Assembly: GCA_034422455.1 (NCBI GenBank)
Contig: DAOUJQ010000023.1
Location: forward strand, 124,001 to 188,000
Direction: 5' to 3'
DNA: 64,000 nucleotides
From: UBA1127 sp034422455
GTDB lineage: Bacteria > Chloroflexota > Dehalococcoidia > Lucifugimonadales > UBA1127
Part shown: positions 25,721-34,472 of the stretch, piece after piece
Layout of the letters: each line of letters opens with the position of its first letter
Numbering within the stretch: the first letter of the stretch is position 1
Position numbers and translations under genes: made by a program
The notes under the pieces: model-generated
The model's database searches: none
What the model saw: the letters and a program-made list of their open reading frames with translations, nothing else
What the model was told of the DNA's origin: nothing

Positions 25721-26719
25721 ATGAAATTCGGGCTGTTTCTTGGCGCGGAGTTCCCCGCCCGCCGGTCGATGGAGGCGCGTATACATGCACTCGTCGAGCA
25801 GGTTCGGCTGGCAAACTCGATGGGCTTCGACTGCGCACTGGCGGGCCAGCACTACCTGAGCTACCCCGTGCAGATCCTCCAGCCCACGCCACTGCTGGGC
25901 CGGCTGGCGGCCGAGGCCGGCGACATGCGCCTGGGGACGGGCATCGTCCTGCTCCCCCTTCAGCACCCCGTGGACATGGCGGAGCAGGTCGCCACGCTGG
26001 ACCAGATCACGGGCGGCAAGTTCATCTTTGGCGCCGGCCTGGGGTACGAGCAGGAGGAATTCGAGGCTTTTGGCCTGCAGGTGTCGGACCGCGCCGGGAG
26101 GTTCGAGGAATCGCTCGCAATCATGAAGGGCCTCTGGACGGAGGACGAGGTCCACTTTGAGGGGAAGCACTTCACGTTGCACGCCCGGCCATCAGCCTGG
26201 CCGGTCCAGAAACCCTACCCGCCGGTCTGGATCGCTGCCAACGGCCACGCCCCGGTCCGCCGCGCCGCACGGCTGGGCGACGTCTGGTTCGCCAACCCGC
26301 ACGCCAAGTTTGAGACCCTGGCCGGGCAGATGGACATCTACGAGGCCGCCCTGTCCGAGTACGCCACACCGCGTCCCGACGAAGTGGTGGTCAGCCGCGA
26401 AGTGTTCGTAGCCAAAACGCACGACGAGGCCGTGCGCATCGCAAGGCCCGCGCTGCACGAGCGGTACCGGGTCTACGCACAACAGGGACAGGACCTGCAG
26501 CTGCCGCCGGGAGACCGGTTTGAAAGCGGGTTCGATGACCTTGCGGCGGACCGCTTCGTGCTGGGCGATCCGGACGAGTGCATCGCGGAGATCAAGCGTT
26601 ACGAGGCCCTCGGCTTCAACCGATTCATCCTCGACTACCACTGGCTCGACCTTGACGATGCCGAGGCGCTCGCCATGCTGAAGCTCTTCGGCGAGCAGGT
26701 GCTCCCGGCCTTCCGCTAG
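25721..26719 (+). CDS. Luciferase-like (LLM class) flavin-dependent monooxygenase, first copy
   Basis: 332 residues, a TIM-barrel monooxygenase using reduced flavin (FMNH2 or F420). MKFGLFLGAEFPA, AGQHYLSYPVQILQPTPLLG, LGTGIVLLPLQHPVDMAEQVATLDQITGGKFIFGAGLGY and PPVWIAANGHAPVRRAARLGD are the conserved strands. No gene for a partner flavin reductase is adjacent. It converges with a second LLM gene at 26742 and begins a group of catabolic-type oxidoreductases. Substrate unknown. Confidence 0.88.
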   Translation: MKFGLFLGAEFPARRSMEARIHALVEQVRLANSMGFDCALAGQHYLSYPVQILQPTPLLGRLAAEAGDMRLGTGIVLLPLQHPVDMAEQVATLDQITGGKFIFGAGLGYEQEEFEAFGLQVSDRAGRFEESLAIMKGLWTEDEVHFEGKHFTLHARPSAWPVQKPYPPVWIAANGHAPVRRAARLGDVWFANPHAKFETLAGQMDIYEAALSEYATPRPDEVVVSREVFVAKTHDEAVRIARPALHERYRVYAQQGQDLQLPPGDRFESGFDDLAADRFVLGDPDECIAEIKRYEALGFNRFILDYHWLDLDDAEALAMLKLFGEQVLPAFR

Positions 26720-26741
26720 CCTCGCAAGCGCTGCCCGGCCC

Positions 26742-27875
26742 TCACCCGGCGTCGGTGAATCGCGGCATAACCTTCGTGGCAAACCTCTCTAGGTTCGCCA
26801 GGGTCTTCTTCAACGGAATCCCCATGTGCGTGAACTCGACAAGCAGGTATTCCAGGTTGCATACCTCTTGGAGTTCATGGATCTTCTCCACCACGTTCTC
26901 GGGAGAGCCGACCAGCAGCGTGCGTGGCTCCAGGAAGTCCCAGTCCAGCTTGACATCAGGGTCGAGGACCTCGTCCGGGTTGGTGAAGACCTGCCGCCCG
27001 CGAAAGGGGTCGTTGAAGATGAAGGCGGACATGATGCCCGCTTCCGCATCCCTGCGGGCCTCCTCCATTGAGGAGGCGACATAGGTGGAGCGCATGACCG
27101 CCTGGTCCTCCCCAATTCTGAAGGGTCTCCCCTCCAGCTCGGTCCTTACCTGCGCGTAGAGCTCCATGCGCTGCCTGATCCTGAGTGGCGGAGGCTGCCA
27201 ATAGCAAGCCTTCAGCCCCATCTCCGCAGCGGTGGACACGGAACGGTCCGTAGAGACGGTCATCCACAGCGGCGGGTGCGGCTTCTGGTAGGGCTTCGGC
27301 GTCACTCGCAGCTTCGTCACCCGGTCCCCTTCCTGCCAAGTTGGGTCCGATGGATACAGCGGATGAGAGAAGACGGTGTCATCTGCGGGGAAGGTGTAGT
27401 TGTTCCCCTGGTGCGAAAAATACTCGTCGGTCCATATCTTCCGCACGATCTCCACAGTTTCTCGGAACAGCTCCCTGTTCTCGCTGTCCTTGCGAGGGTC
27501 TGCATTGGTGTGAAACTGTGGGCCCTCATACGGCCAGATTCCCCTGCCGAAGCCGACCTCCACGCGGCCGCGGGTCATGTTGTCCAGGATGGCGATGTCT
27601 TCAGCGAGCCGTATCGGATGCCAGTGCGGTGCGATGTTCGCCATCTGTCCGATGCGAATCGTCGACGTCCGCGCTGCAAGGTCAGCGCCGAGGAGGATAG
27701 GGTTGGGCAAGTCGCCCGCCCTGTACGGACCAAAGTGGTGCTCCCCGAGCCACATGGCCTCGAAGCCGAGCTCCTCTGCCAGCACGGTCTGCTGCCTGAG
27801 GTTGTCGATGAACTGCTCCGGGCTGATTGCCTCACCCGCGGAAGCCGCCACGGTCGTGAACGCCCCAAATCTCAT
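26742..27875 (-). CDS. Luciferase-like (LLM class) flavin-dependent monooxygenase, second copy
   Basis: 377 residues, the longer bacterial-luciferase type. MRFGAFTTVAAS, AMWLGEHHFGPY, IRIGQMANIAPHWHPIRLAEDIAILDNMTRGRVEVGFGRGI and PPLWMTVSTDRSV match the family. The EHHF motif near residue 47 is the usual flavin-pocket His pair. It is only distantly similar to the LLM at 25721, so they are not a recent duplication. GGAGGGAGA precedes the ATG at 27875. It is divergent from the phosphotriesterase homologue, sharing about 100 bp of upstream DNA, so joint regulation is possible. Confidence 0.88.
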   Translation of the reverse strand: MRFGAFTTVAASAGEAISPEQFIDNLRQQTVLAEELGFEAMWLGEHHFGPYRAGDLPNPILLGADLAARTSTIRIGQMANIAPHWHPIRLAEDIAILDNMTRGRVEVGFGRGIWPYEGPQFHTNADPRKDSENRELFRETVEIVRKIWTDEYFSHQGNNYTFPADDTVFSHPLYPSDPTWQEGDRVTKLRVTPKPYQKPHPPLWMTVSTDRSVSTAAEMGLKACYWQPPPLRIRQRMELYAQVRTELEGRPFRIGEDQAVMRSTYVASSMEEARRDAEAGIMSAFIFNDPFRGRQVFTNPDEVLDPDVKLDWDFLEPRTLLVGSPENVVEKIHELQEVCNLEYLLVEFTHMGIPLKKTLANLERFATKVMPRFTDAG

Positions 27876-27981
27876 GGCTGGAGTCTCCCTCCGACCAGCC
27901 CCCGGTCCGGTGGGCACAGCTTTGCGCCCCGTATGGGGTGGTGGTACACTTGCGGGCCAGCTTACAGCAAGGAGTGGGGCC

Positions 27982-29034
27982 ATGCCATCGGGCCGGAACA
28001 GGGGTCTCGTCCAGACCGTGCTGGGAACGGTGCCTCCGTCCGAACTGGGGCCTACGATGACCCATGAACACCTCTACATAGACTTCAGGTTCATGTACCG
28101 CCCCGCGCAGGACACACCGCGCGATGACATGGCGGACGCGCCCATTGCCCTGGAGAACCTGGGGTGGATCCGGCGCAACTATTACAGCAACCGCATCAAC
28201 CTCGACCTGCTGGACCTGGACACCACCATCAGCGAAGTCAAGAAGTTCGGCGACGTGGGCGGCGGCACGATGGTGGACGCGACCTCCATCGGCATCGGCC
28301 GCAACCCCGAGGCGCTGGCCCACATTTCCCGGGAGTCTGGCGTCCACGTCATCATGGGCGCCGGCCACTACGTCGCCGCCGTCCACCCGGACGACATGGA
28401 TGACCGGACGGAGGAGGACATAGCGCTGGAGATCGTCGGCGACATTGTCGACGGTGTTGGAGACAGCGGCGTCAAGGCGGGCATCATCGGGGAGATTGGG
28501 TGCACCTGGCCGCTGGCCCCGAACGAGCGCAAGTCGCTGACAGGGGCGGCCATCGCGCAGCAGGAAACGGGCTCGGCGCTGTTGATACACCCCGGCAGGA
28601 ACCCGGACGCGCCCCTGGAGATCCTGGACGTGCTTGCGAAGGGAGCAGCCGACCTGTCCCGCGTGATCATGAGCCACTTGGACCGGACGGTGTTTGATGT
28701 CGACGAGCTCTTGGGCATCGCCGCCTCCGGCTGTTACCTGGAGTGGGACCTATTCGGTAATGAGGGGTCGTACTACCCCCTCGCCGAGATCGACATGCCC
28801 AGCGACGCCCAGCGGATCGGCTTCCTCAGCCGAATGGCAGACGCGGGCTACGCCGACAAGATCGTCATCGCCCAGGACATCTGCACCAAGCACAGGCTCA
28901 CCAAATATGGCGGGCACGGTTACGGCCATATCTTGGAGAACATCGTGCCCAGGATGCGGCGCAAGGGGTTTTCGGAAGAGTTGATTCACGCCATTACGGT
29001 GGACAACCCGGCCCGGATTCTCGCGTTCGTGTAG
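27982..29034 (+). CDS. Phosphotriesterase-family metal-dependent hydrolase
   Basis: 350 residues, amidohydrolase superfamily. The binuclear-metal ligands are visible: HEH at residues 28-30, a bridging acidic residue in GEIG (Glu171) where phosphotriesterase itself has a carboxylated Lys, LIHPGR, SHLDR and AQDIC. A Glu bridge is characteristic of the PHP/lactonase-like side of the family, so lactone or ester hydrolysis is at least as likely as organophosphate hydrolysis. AAGGAG lies seven bases before the ATG. Neighbouring flavin monooxygenases fit a Baeyer-Villiger-then-hydrolysis scheme, which is only inference. Confidence 0.87.
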   Translation: MPSGRNRGLVQTVLGTVPPSELGPTMTHEHLYIDFRFMYRPAQDTPRDDMADAPIALENLGWIRRNYYSNRINLDLLDLDTTISEVKKFGDVGGGTMVDATSIGIGRNPEALAHISRESGVHVIMGAGHYVAAVHPDDMDDRTEEDIALEIVGDIVDGVGDSGVKAGIIGEIGCTWPLAPNERKSLTGAAIAQQETGSALLIHPGRNPDAPLEILDVLAKGAADLSRVIMSHLDRTVFDVDELLGIAASGCYLEWDLFGNEGSYYPLAEIDMPSDAQRIGFLSRMADAGYADKIVIAQDICTKHRLTKYGGHGYGHILENIVPRMRRKGFSEELIHAITVDNPARILAFV

Positions 29035-29119
29035 GGCTGGCCCCGCCGTTCTGCGGTAGAATGCGCCGTGTCGCGGCCGAACGCCCGGGTTGAGGCGCCT
29101 GCGACCCTGAGGGAAAAGA

Positions 29120-30271
29120 ATGCCGGACTCCCTGCCGACAAGCGTCCAGACTAACGCTCCACGTGTGGGCGACCCCGTGTTCGAGCGCATCGTCGCGCGC
29201 ATCTCCGGCGCCGCGGACGAGATCGAACGGCAGCGCCGGATCCCGGCGGACATCTCGGACGAGATGATCGACGAGGGGCTGTACCGGCTGCTGGTGCCCC
29301 GCTCCCTTGGTGGCGGGGAGGTGGACTATCTCGACTACTTGGCGATGGTGCGGGCCATCGCGGCTGCGGACGGCAGCACAGCGTGGTGTTTCAACCAGAA
29401 CAACATCCTGGGGACCATGGCCTCCCTCATGCCAAGGCATCTGGCGGAGGAGATCTGGAGCGACCCGCGCTCGGTGCTCTGCAACGGCCCGCCCGAGTTC
29501 GCGGACGTTACGCCCGTCGATGGCGGCTACAGGCTCAGCGGCCGGTGGCGATTCAGCAGCGGGTCGCCTCAGGGGTCGTGGGCGGTCGCGATCAGCCGTG
29601 TGGCCGATGCCAACACCATGACGTTCATCATCCCAAAGGACCAGGTGACCTTCGTCGACACGTGGCAGGTGAAAGGCCTTCAGGGAACAGGCAGCTTCAG
29701 CTTTGAGGCGAAGGACCTCTTCGTGCCGGAGAGCCGGAGCTACGTGGAGTCCCGCACGCCCAATGAGCGTGGTCCCCTGTATCTCATCCCCCGCGGCCTG
29801 TTCTTCGGGTCCGGCTTCGGCTCCGTCGCGCTGGGCGTTGCCCGTGCGAGCCTCGACGCGGCGAAGGAGGTCGCCCAGCGAAAGACTCCGCAGGAGCAGG
29901 CGCTGCTCCGCGACCAGCCCGCCGTGCAGGGCGACATCGGCCGCGCCGAGGCCCTGTGGGGGGCGGCGTCCGCCTTTCTGTGGGAGAAGGCCGCGCAGCT
30001 CTGGCGCAGCGCGGTCGATAGCGGCGCCGTTTCCATGGACGAGCGCGTGGAACTGCGGCTGGCCAGCACCCACGCCATCCGGCAGGCGGCCGAGGTCGTG
30101 GACATCGCCTACGGTGTTTTCGGCGCAACCGCAATCTTCGAGTCGAGTCCGGTGCAACGTCGATTCCAGGACGCCCACGCCATCACCCAGCAGATCCAGG
30201 GCCGCATGGAGCACTATCAGACTGTGGGACAGCACTTCCTCGGCATGGAGCCCCAGGCACGTCTGATTTGA
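29120..30271 (+). CDS. Acyl-CoA-dehydrogenase-fold flavin monooxygenase (HsaA-like)
   Basis: 383 residues. The opening IPADISDEMIDEGLYRLLVPRSLGG, DGSTAWCFNQNN, GGYRLSGRWRFSSGSPQGSW and a C-terminal helical bundle match two-component flavin hydroxylases such as HsaA and related 4-hydroxyphenylacetate-type oxygenases better than true acyl-CoA dehydrogenases. It lacks an obvious CoA-site catalytic Glu. GAGGGAAAA precedes the ATG. It follows the phosphotriesterase homologue by 85 bp on the same strand. No reductase component is nearby. Confidence 0.8.
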   Translation: MPDSLPTSVQTNAPRVGDPVFERIVARISGAADEIERQRRIPADISDEMIDEGLYRLLVPRSLGGGEVDYLDYLAMVRAIAAADGSTAWCFNQNNILGTMASLMPRHLAEEIWSDPRSVLCNGPPEFADVTPVDGGYRLSGRWRFSSGSPQGSWAVAISRVADANTMTFIIPKDQVTFVDTWQVKGLQGTGSFSFEAKDLFVPESRSYVESRTPNERGPLYLIPRGLFFGSGFGSVALGVARASLDAAKEVAQRKTPQEQALLRDQPAVQGDIGRAEALWGAASAFLWEKAAQLWRSAVDSGAVSMDERVELRLASTHAIRQAAEVVDIAYGVFGATAIFESSPVQRRFQDAHAITQQIQGRMEHYQTVGQHFLGMEPQARLI

Positions 30272-30479
30272 CCGCTTCCCGCGACTGTCCGTCTCCAATT
30301 GTCGTGCGCTTCACTGGACCTGGCGGATACCCGCGTAGCTGATGCTAAACGCGCGCTTCCGGAGGCTGCCCGCGTCCCGCAAGTCGGGTCAGGATGAAGA
30401 GGGCATCTTTTGCATTGGGCAATGAACATGACGTGGACACGACCGCACACGTGCCGGCGCGAGCTTCGGGGCTAGGACG

Positions 30480-32399
30480 ATGATCGTTGGCCTCCGGATC
30501 CGCAACATCATTGACATAGTATTCGTGGCCCTCGCCTTTGCCGTCGGGCTGCAACTGCTCCGTGTGTTTGTCACAGGGCTGGTCTTCTACCTCAGAGAGG
30601 TCCGCGAGTTCGACAGCATGGCAGTGGGCGGCGTCGCATTTGGGGTGTTCGGCACCGCGTTCCTTGCTCCCCTGGCGCTGCGGACGCTGGGGCCGCGCAG
30701 TTTCCTGTTGGCGGCGCTGGCCGTCATGGGCGTCGCGCGACTGGCCGAGCAGAGCGTGACCGTCCCGTCCATCGACCTCATCATTTCCGGCGTGGGTGTC
30801 GCCGCCTTCCTGCCCGTGGTCCCTCTGGCGATGGCGATGCTCGATACCAACTCCACGACCGGCCGGTCGCTGTGGCGGATCGGGCTGCTGTTCGGCTTGG
30901 CGCTCGATACGGCCATCAAGGGCGGGCTCGGCACCGTGGACGCCTCCTGGCAGGCCGGCGCGTGGGTAGGCCTCATCGGCGTTGGCGTGGCCCTCGCCCT
31001 ACTGGCGCTGACCCACCGCGAGATCCTCCGGCACTCGGCGGAAGTCCACGTTCTCCCAACGGCCCGGTCGGCCCTGCCGCTTCTCGCCGTCGGTCCCTTC
31101 CTGTTCCTGGAGTTGCTGCTCTTTCAGAACGTGGCCCAGCAGACGGCGCTCATCGAGTGGAGCCAACCCGCAGTCCTCGCATGGATTCTCCTGGCCAACG
31201 TCATCGGCATTGCAGTGGCAGTCCTCGTGACGGGACGCCACATCCCGTGGCCTGTCATCGTCGCGGCGGGGTTGTTGCTCGCGGCGGCCGTGGGTGCCGA
31301 GCGCGGCGGGTGGCAGGCTGCCGGGAGTCTGCTGGCGGGGCATCTCCTCGCGGTGACGCTGCTGTCCAGGGCCATCGACGGCAGGCCGATGCCGGCCGAT
31401 GCGTGGGGCCTGAGCGCCCTCTGGACCGGGGCGGTTGGACTGTTGCTCTTTCTTGGCCTTTCCTTCCTCTACTATTCCGGTTATGACCTCGACCTGGGCA
31501 TAGAGCGGTCGTATCTCCCGCTCGCTGCTGTCGCGCTGATTGGCGTGCCGGTGTTGGCGGCATGGCGCACACAGGCGCCGGCCTTGGAGTGGAATCCCCT
31601 GGCCATAGCCTTGCCGCTTATCCTGTTCGTCTCCCCGCTTGCCCTGCTTATAGCCTGGTCGCCACAGCATTCGGGAGGCCTGGAGGGGCATCCGCTCCGC
31701 GTCATGAGCTACAACATCCACCAGGGCTTTGGCACGGACGGGAGCCTGAGCATGGAGGCGTTGGCGCTGGCCATAGAGGCGGAATCCCCGGACATCATCG
31801 CGCTGCAGGAGGTCTCGCGGGGCTGGATGATCAACGGGTCAGTCGACACGCTGGAGTGGCTCTCCCAGCGACTCGACATGCCCTACGTCTGGGGTCCCGC
31901 CGCCGATTCCACCTGGGGCAATGCGGTACTCACCCGCCTGCCGGTTACGGGCGTGGAGCACCACCAGATGCCCAATAACGATGAGCTTCTCATGGACCGG
32001 GGTTTCCTTTGGATGGAATTGGACACCGGGCAGGGCACCCGGCTGCGAGTAATCGCGACCCACTTCCACCACCCCACGAACGAGGGGCATCTTCGCCTGC
32101 CCCAGTCCTTTGCTGTGTTGAAACGGTGGAACGGTGAGCCACGGACGGTCCTCATCGGTGACTTCAACGGTCTGCCGGGTTCGCCGGAAATAGAGGCCTT
32201 GACCCAGGCGGGGTTCAAGGACGCCTTTGTGGAAGCCGGGGTGCCTGGCCCCGGGTTCACCTTTGCGTCCGACGACCTGTATGAGCGAATCGACTACGTC
32301 TTTGTGACCCCGGACCTGACCGCGCGAGACTACTCGGCGCGGGTCACCCAGGCGTCCGACCACCTACCCGTCGCCGTGACCGTGGACGTCGCGCCGTAG
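30480..32399 (+). CDS. Polytopic membrane protein fused to endonuclease/exonuclease/phosphatase domain
   Basis: 639 residues. About residues 1-400 form 10-12 transmembrane segments. From about residue 408 a complete EEP domain follows: RVMSYNIHQG, DIIALQEVSRG, WGNAVLTRLPV, VIATHFHHP, GDFNGLPGS and the terminal SDHLPVAV, with the Mg-binding Glu, Asp, Asn and catalytic His. The layout recalls eukaryotic Cwh43/PGAP2IP (membrane part plus EEP), which acts on GPI lipids. A lipid-phosphate phosphodiesterase on the outer face of the membrane is a reasonable but unproved role. DNA cleavage is unlikely for such a membrane form. Confidence 0.82.
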   Translation: MIVGLRIRNIIDIVFVALAFAVGLQLLRVFVTGLVFYLREVREFDSMAVGGVAFGVFGTAFLAPLALRTLGPRSFLLAALAVMGVARLAEQSVTVPSIDLIISGVGVAAFLPVVPLAMAMLDTNSTTGRSLWRIGLLFGLALDTAIKGGLGTVDASWQAGAWVGLIGVGVALALLALTHREILRHSAEVHVLPTARSALPLLAVGPFLFLELLLFQNVAQQTALIEWSQPAVLAWILLANVIGIAVAVLVTGRHIPWPVIVAAGLLLAAAVGAERGGWQAAGSLLAGHLLAVTLLSRAIDGRPMPADAWGLSALWTGAVGLLLFLGLSFLYYSGYDLDLGIERSYLPLAAVALIGVPVLAAWRTQAPALEWNPLAIALPLILFVSPLALLIAWSPQHSGGLEGHPLRVMSYNIHQGFGTDGSLSMEALALAIEAESPDIIALQEVSRGWMINGSVDTLEWLSQRLDMPYVWGPAADSTWGNAVLTRLPVTGVEHHQMPNNDELLMDRGFLWMELDTGQGTRLRVIATHFHHPTNEGHLRLPQSFAVLKRWNGEPRTVLIGDFNGLPGSPEIEALTQAGFKDAFVEAGVPGPGFTFASDDLYERIDYVFVTPDLTARDYSARVTQASDHLPVAVTVDVAP

Positions 32400-32412
32400 C
32401 TCCGGGACCGCA

Positions 32413-32850
32413 TCACCAGAATGAGGCGCACGTCCATTCGCTCGTCACCAGCACCGCGTACTGGTCGAAGAGGCCTTTGTACGCCTGCGCGACCTCCGCG
32501 ACCTTCCCCGGCGTCTCCCCATCGTCCTGCGCCAGGATGACGAGCACCTTGGAACGCTCCCGTTCGACCACCCCCGACGCGTCCTGCCATTGACCGTGCC
32601 CGTCGAGCACCGTGAGGCCCGCCGGGAACTTCGGCGTCACGATGTCCCGGACAAACACGTCCCAGGTCTGGTCATCGACCACCTCCTCGCCGCCGCTGTT
32701 GCGGCCCATGAAGAGGCGGTACTCCACGACCCGCTGCGTACCCTCCGGGCACGTGGTCGCATCGATGGCCTCCTCCGCCCCGGAACCCGAACAAGCCGCC
32801 CCGACGAGGGAGACGGCAATGGCGGCGAAGAGTATCGCGAGGCGGGGCAC
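32413..32850 (-). CDS. DUF3574 lipoprotein
   Basis: 145 residues. The signal peptide ends in the lipobox VGAAC, indicating lipid anchoring. The mature part has VEYRLFMGRNSGG, VRDIVTPKFPAGLTVLDGHGQWQ and ERSKVLVILAQDD, which match DUF3574, a small domain of unknown function found in secreted proteins. The start is GTG at 32850 with GGAGG six bases before it. It converges with the EEP gene and is divergent from glcD. Confidence 0.78.
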   Translation of the reverse strand: MPRLAILFAAIAVSLVGAACSGSGAEEAIDATTCPEGTQRVVEYRLFMGRNSGGEEVVDDQTWDVFVRDIVTPKFPAGLTVLDGHGQWQDASGVVERERSKVLVILAQDDGETPGKVAEVAQAYKGLFDQYAVLVTSEWTCASFW

Positions 32851-33029
32851 GGCTGGCCTCCGTCAGGGCGCTGGATGGCGCGACGGGAAGTTGTCGCACC
32901 TTGGGTCAGCGCCATTGTACGCACGGGATGCCCCCAAGCGCCACGCTCCTCGTCCTTCCCCGCGCCCGTGCTCCCCTGCTATCCTGTGTCCATTCTTGCC
33001 CGCGGGTCTTTCGCCGGCTTGGAGGCCCC

Positions 33030-34472
33030 TTGTCCATCGGCACGCTGGTCCGTGAACTGCAGCAGGCCGTCGGCAGCCGCTATGTGCTGTCGCGACCGGA
33101 GGAGCTGCTGGTCTACGAGTACGACGGCGCAGTGGAGCGCGCGCTGCCGAACGTCGTGGCCGTGCCCGGTACTGCGGAACAGGCCGCGAGGGTGGTGTCG
33201 ATTGCGCGGCGGCACGGCGTGCCGGTGGTGCCGCGGGGCGCGGGCACGGGCCTCAGCGGCGGGGCGATTGCCATTCGCGGCGGGGTTCTCATGCCGATGA
33301 CCCGCCTCAACCGCGTGCTGGAGATCAACCCCGAGGAGCGCATGGCCGTCGTGGAGCCGGGCGTCGTGAACATCGACATCTCCAAGGCGGCCGCACCCTA
33401 CGGGCTGCGCTACGCGCCGGACCCGTCCAGCCAGAAGGCGTGCACCATCGGCGGCAACGTCGCGGAGAACGCCGGCGGGCCCCACTGCCTCGCCTACGGC
33501 GTCACCACCAACCACGTCATGGGCATGGAGGTGGCGCTCGCGGACGGCGCCCTCGTCTGGGTGGGCGGCCGTCAGCACGAGCTGCCCGGCTACGACCTGC
33601 GCGGCGTGCTCATCGGCTCGGAGGGCACCCTCGCCGTGACGACGAAGGTGGCCGTCCGCCTGCAGCCCGTGCCGGAGGCGGTCACCACCATGCTGGCGAT
33701 CTTCCAGGACGAGGACAACGCCAGCGCCGCCGTGTCGGCCATCGTCGCCGCCGGCATCGTGCCCGCCGCCATCGAGATGATGGACCGGCTCACCATCCAG
33801 GCTGTGGAGCCCGCCATTCACGCCGGCTACCCCCCGGACGCCGCCGCGGTGCTGTTGGTCGAGGTGGAGGGCCTCCGGGAGCCCGTCGAGGAGGAGGCCC
33901 TCGAGGTGCAGGAGGTCTGCTACCGCCATCACGCCACGGAGGTGCGCGTCGCGGAGGACCCCACGCTGCGCGAGCGGCTGTGGGCCGGGCGCAAGACCGC
34001 GCTGGGCGCCCTTGGGCGGCTGGCCCCCAACTACTACCTGCTGGACGGCGTCGTCCCGCGGACCAGGATCATGGAGGCCCTGCGGCGCATCCGGGAGATC
34101 TCCGGCGAGTACAGCCTCCCCATCGCCAACGTGTTTCACGCGGGCGATGGCAACCTTCACCCCTGCATCCTCTTCGACGAGCGGGTGGGCGACCAGCTGC
34201 GCCGCTCCAAGGAGGCCGGCGCCGCCGTCCTGCGCACCTGCATCGACCTGGGCGGAGCCCTCTCCGGCGAGCACGGCGTCGGTCTTGAGAAGCAGGAGTA
34301 CATGGACCTCAGCTTCACCGAGGCCGATATGGACGCCATGGCACGCCTGAACCCGGCATTCGGCGCGGGCGACACCTTCAACCCCGGCAAGATCTTCCCC
34401 ACGGGCGCTTCCTGCGTGGAGCTCCTGCAACACCCGGCCATCGCCCGGCTTGGAGTCGACGCCTTTGTCTAG
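33030..34472 (+). CDS. glcD: Glycolate oxidase subunit GlcD-like FAD-linked oxidase
   Basis: 480 residues. It oxidises glycolate (or D-lactate) to glyoxylate (pyruvate) using FAD. The PCMH-type FAD site is visible as VPVVPRGAGTGLSGGA and CTIGGNVAENAGGPHCLAYGVT, and the C-terminus has NVFHAGDGNLHP and LSGEHGVGLEKQEYM. TTG at 33030 is the best-placed start (GGAGG four bases upstream, immediately before the conserved N-terminus); no ATG or GTG lies in a suitable place. It is the first gene of a tight glcDEF operon, overlapping glcE by eight bases. Confidence 0.9.
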   Translation: MSIGTLVRELQQAVGSRYVLSRPEELLVYEYDGAVERALPNVVAVPGTAEQAARVVSIARRHGVPVVPRGAGTGLSGGAIAIRGGVLMPMTRLNRVLEINPEERMAVVEPGVVNIDISKAAAPYGLRYAPDPSSQKACTIGGNVAENAGGPHCLAYGVTTNHVMGMEVALADGALVWVGGRQHELPGYDLRGVLIGSEGTLAVTTKVAVRLQPVPEAVTTMLAIFQDEDNASAAVSAIVAAGIVPAAIEMMDRLTIQAVEPAIHAGYPPDAAAVLLVEVEGLREPVEEEALEVQEVCYRHHATEVRVAEDPTLRERLWAGRKTALGALGRLAPNYYLLDGVVPRTRIMEALRRIREISGEYSLPIANVFHAGDGNLHPCILFDERVGDQLRRSKEAGAAVLRTCIDLGGALSGEHGVGLEKQEYMDLSFTEADMDAMARLNPAFGAGDTFNPGKIFPTGASCVELLQHPAIARLGVDAFV

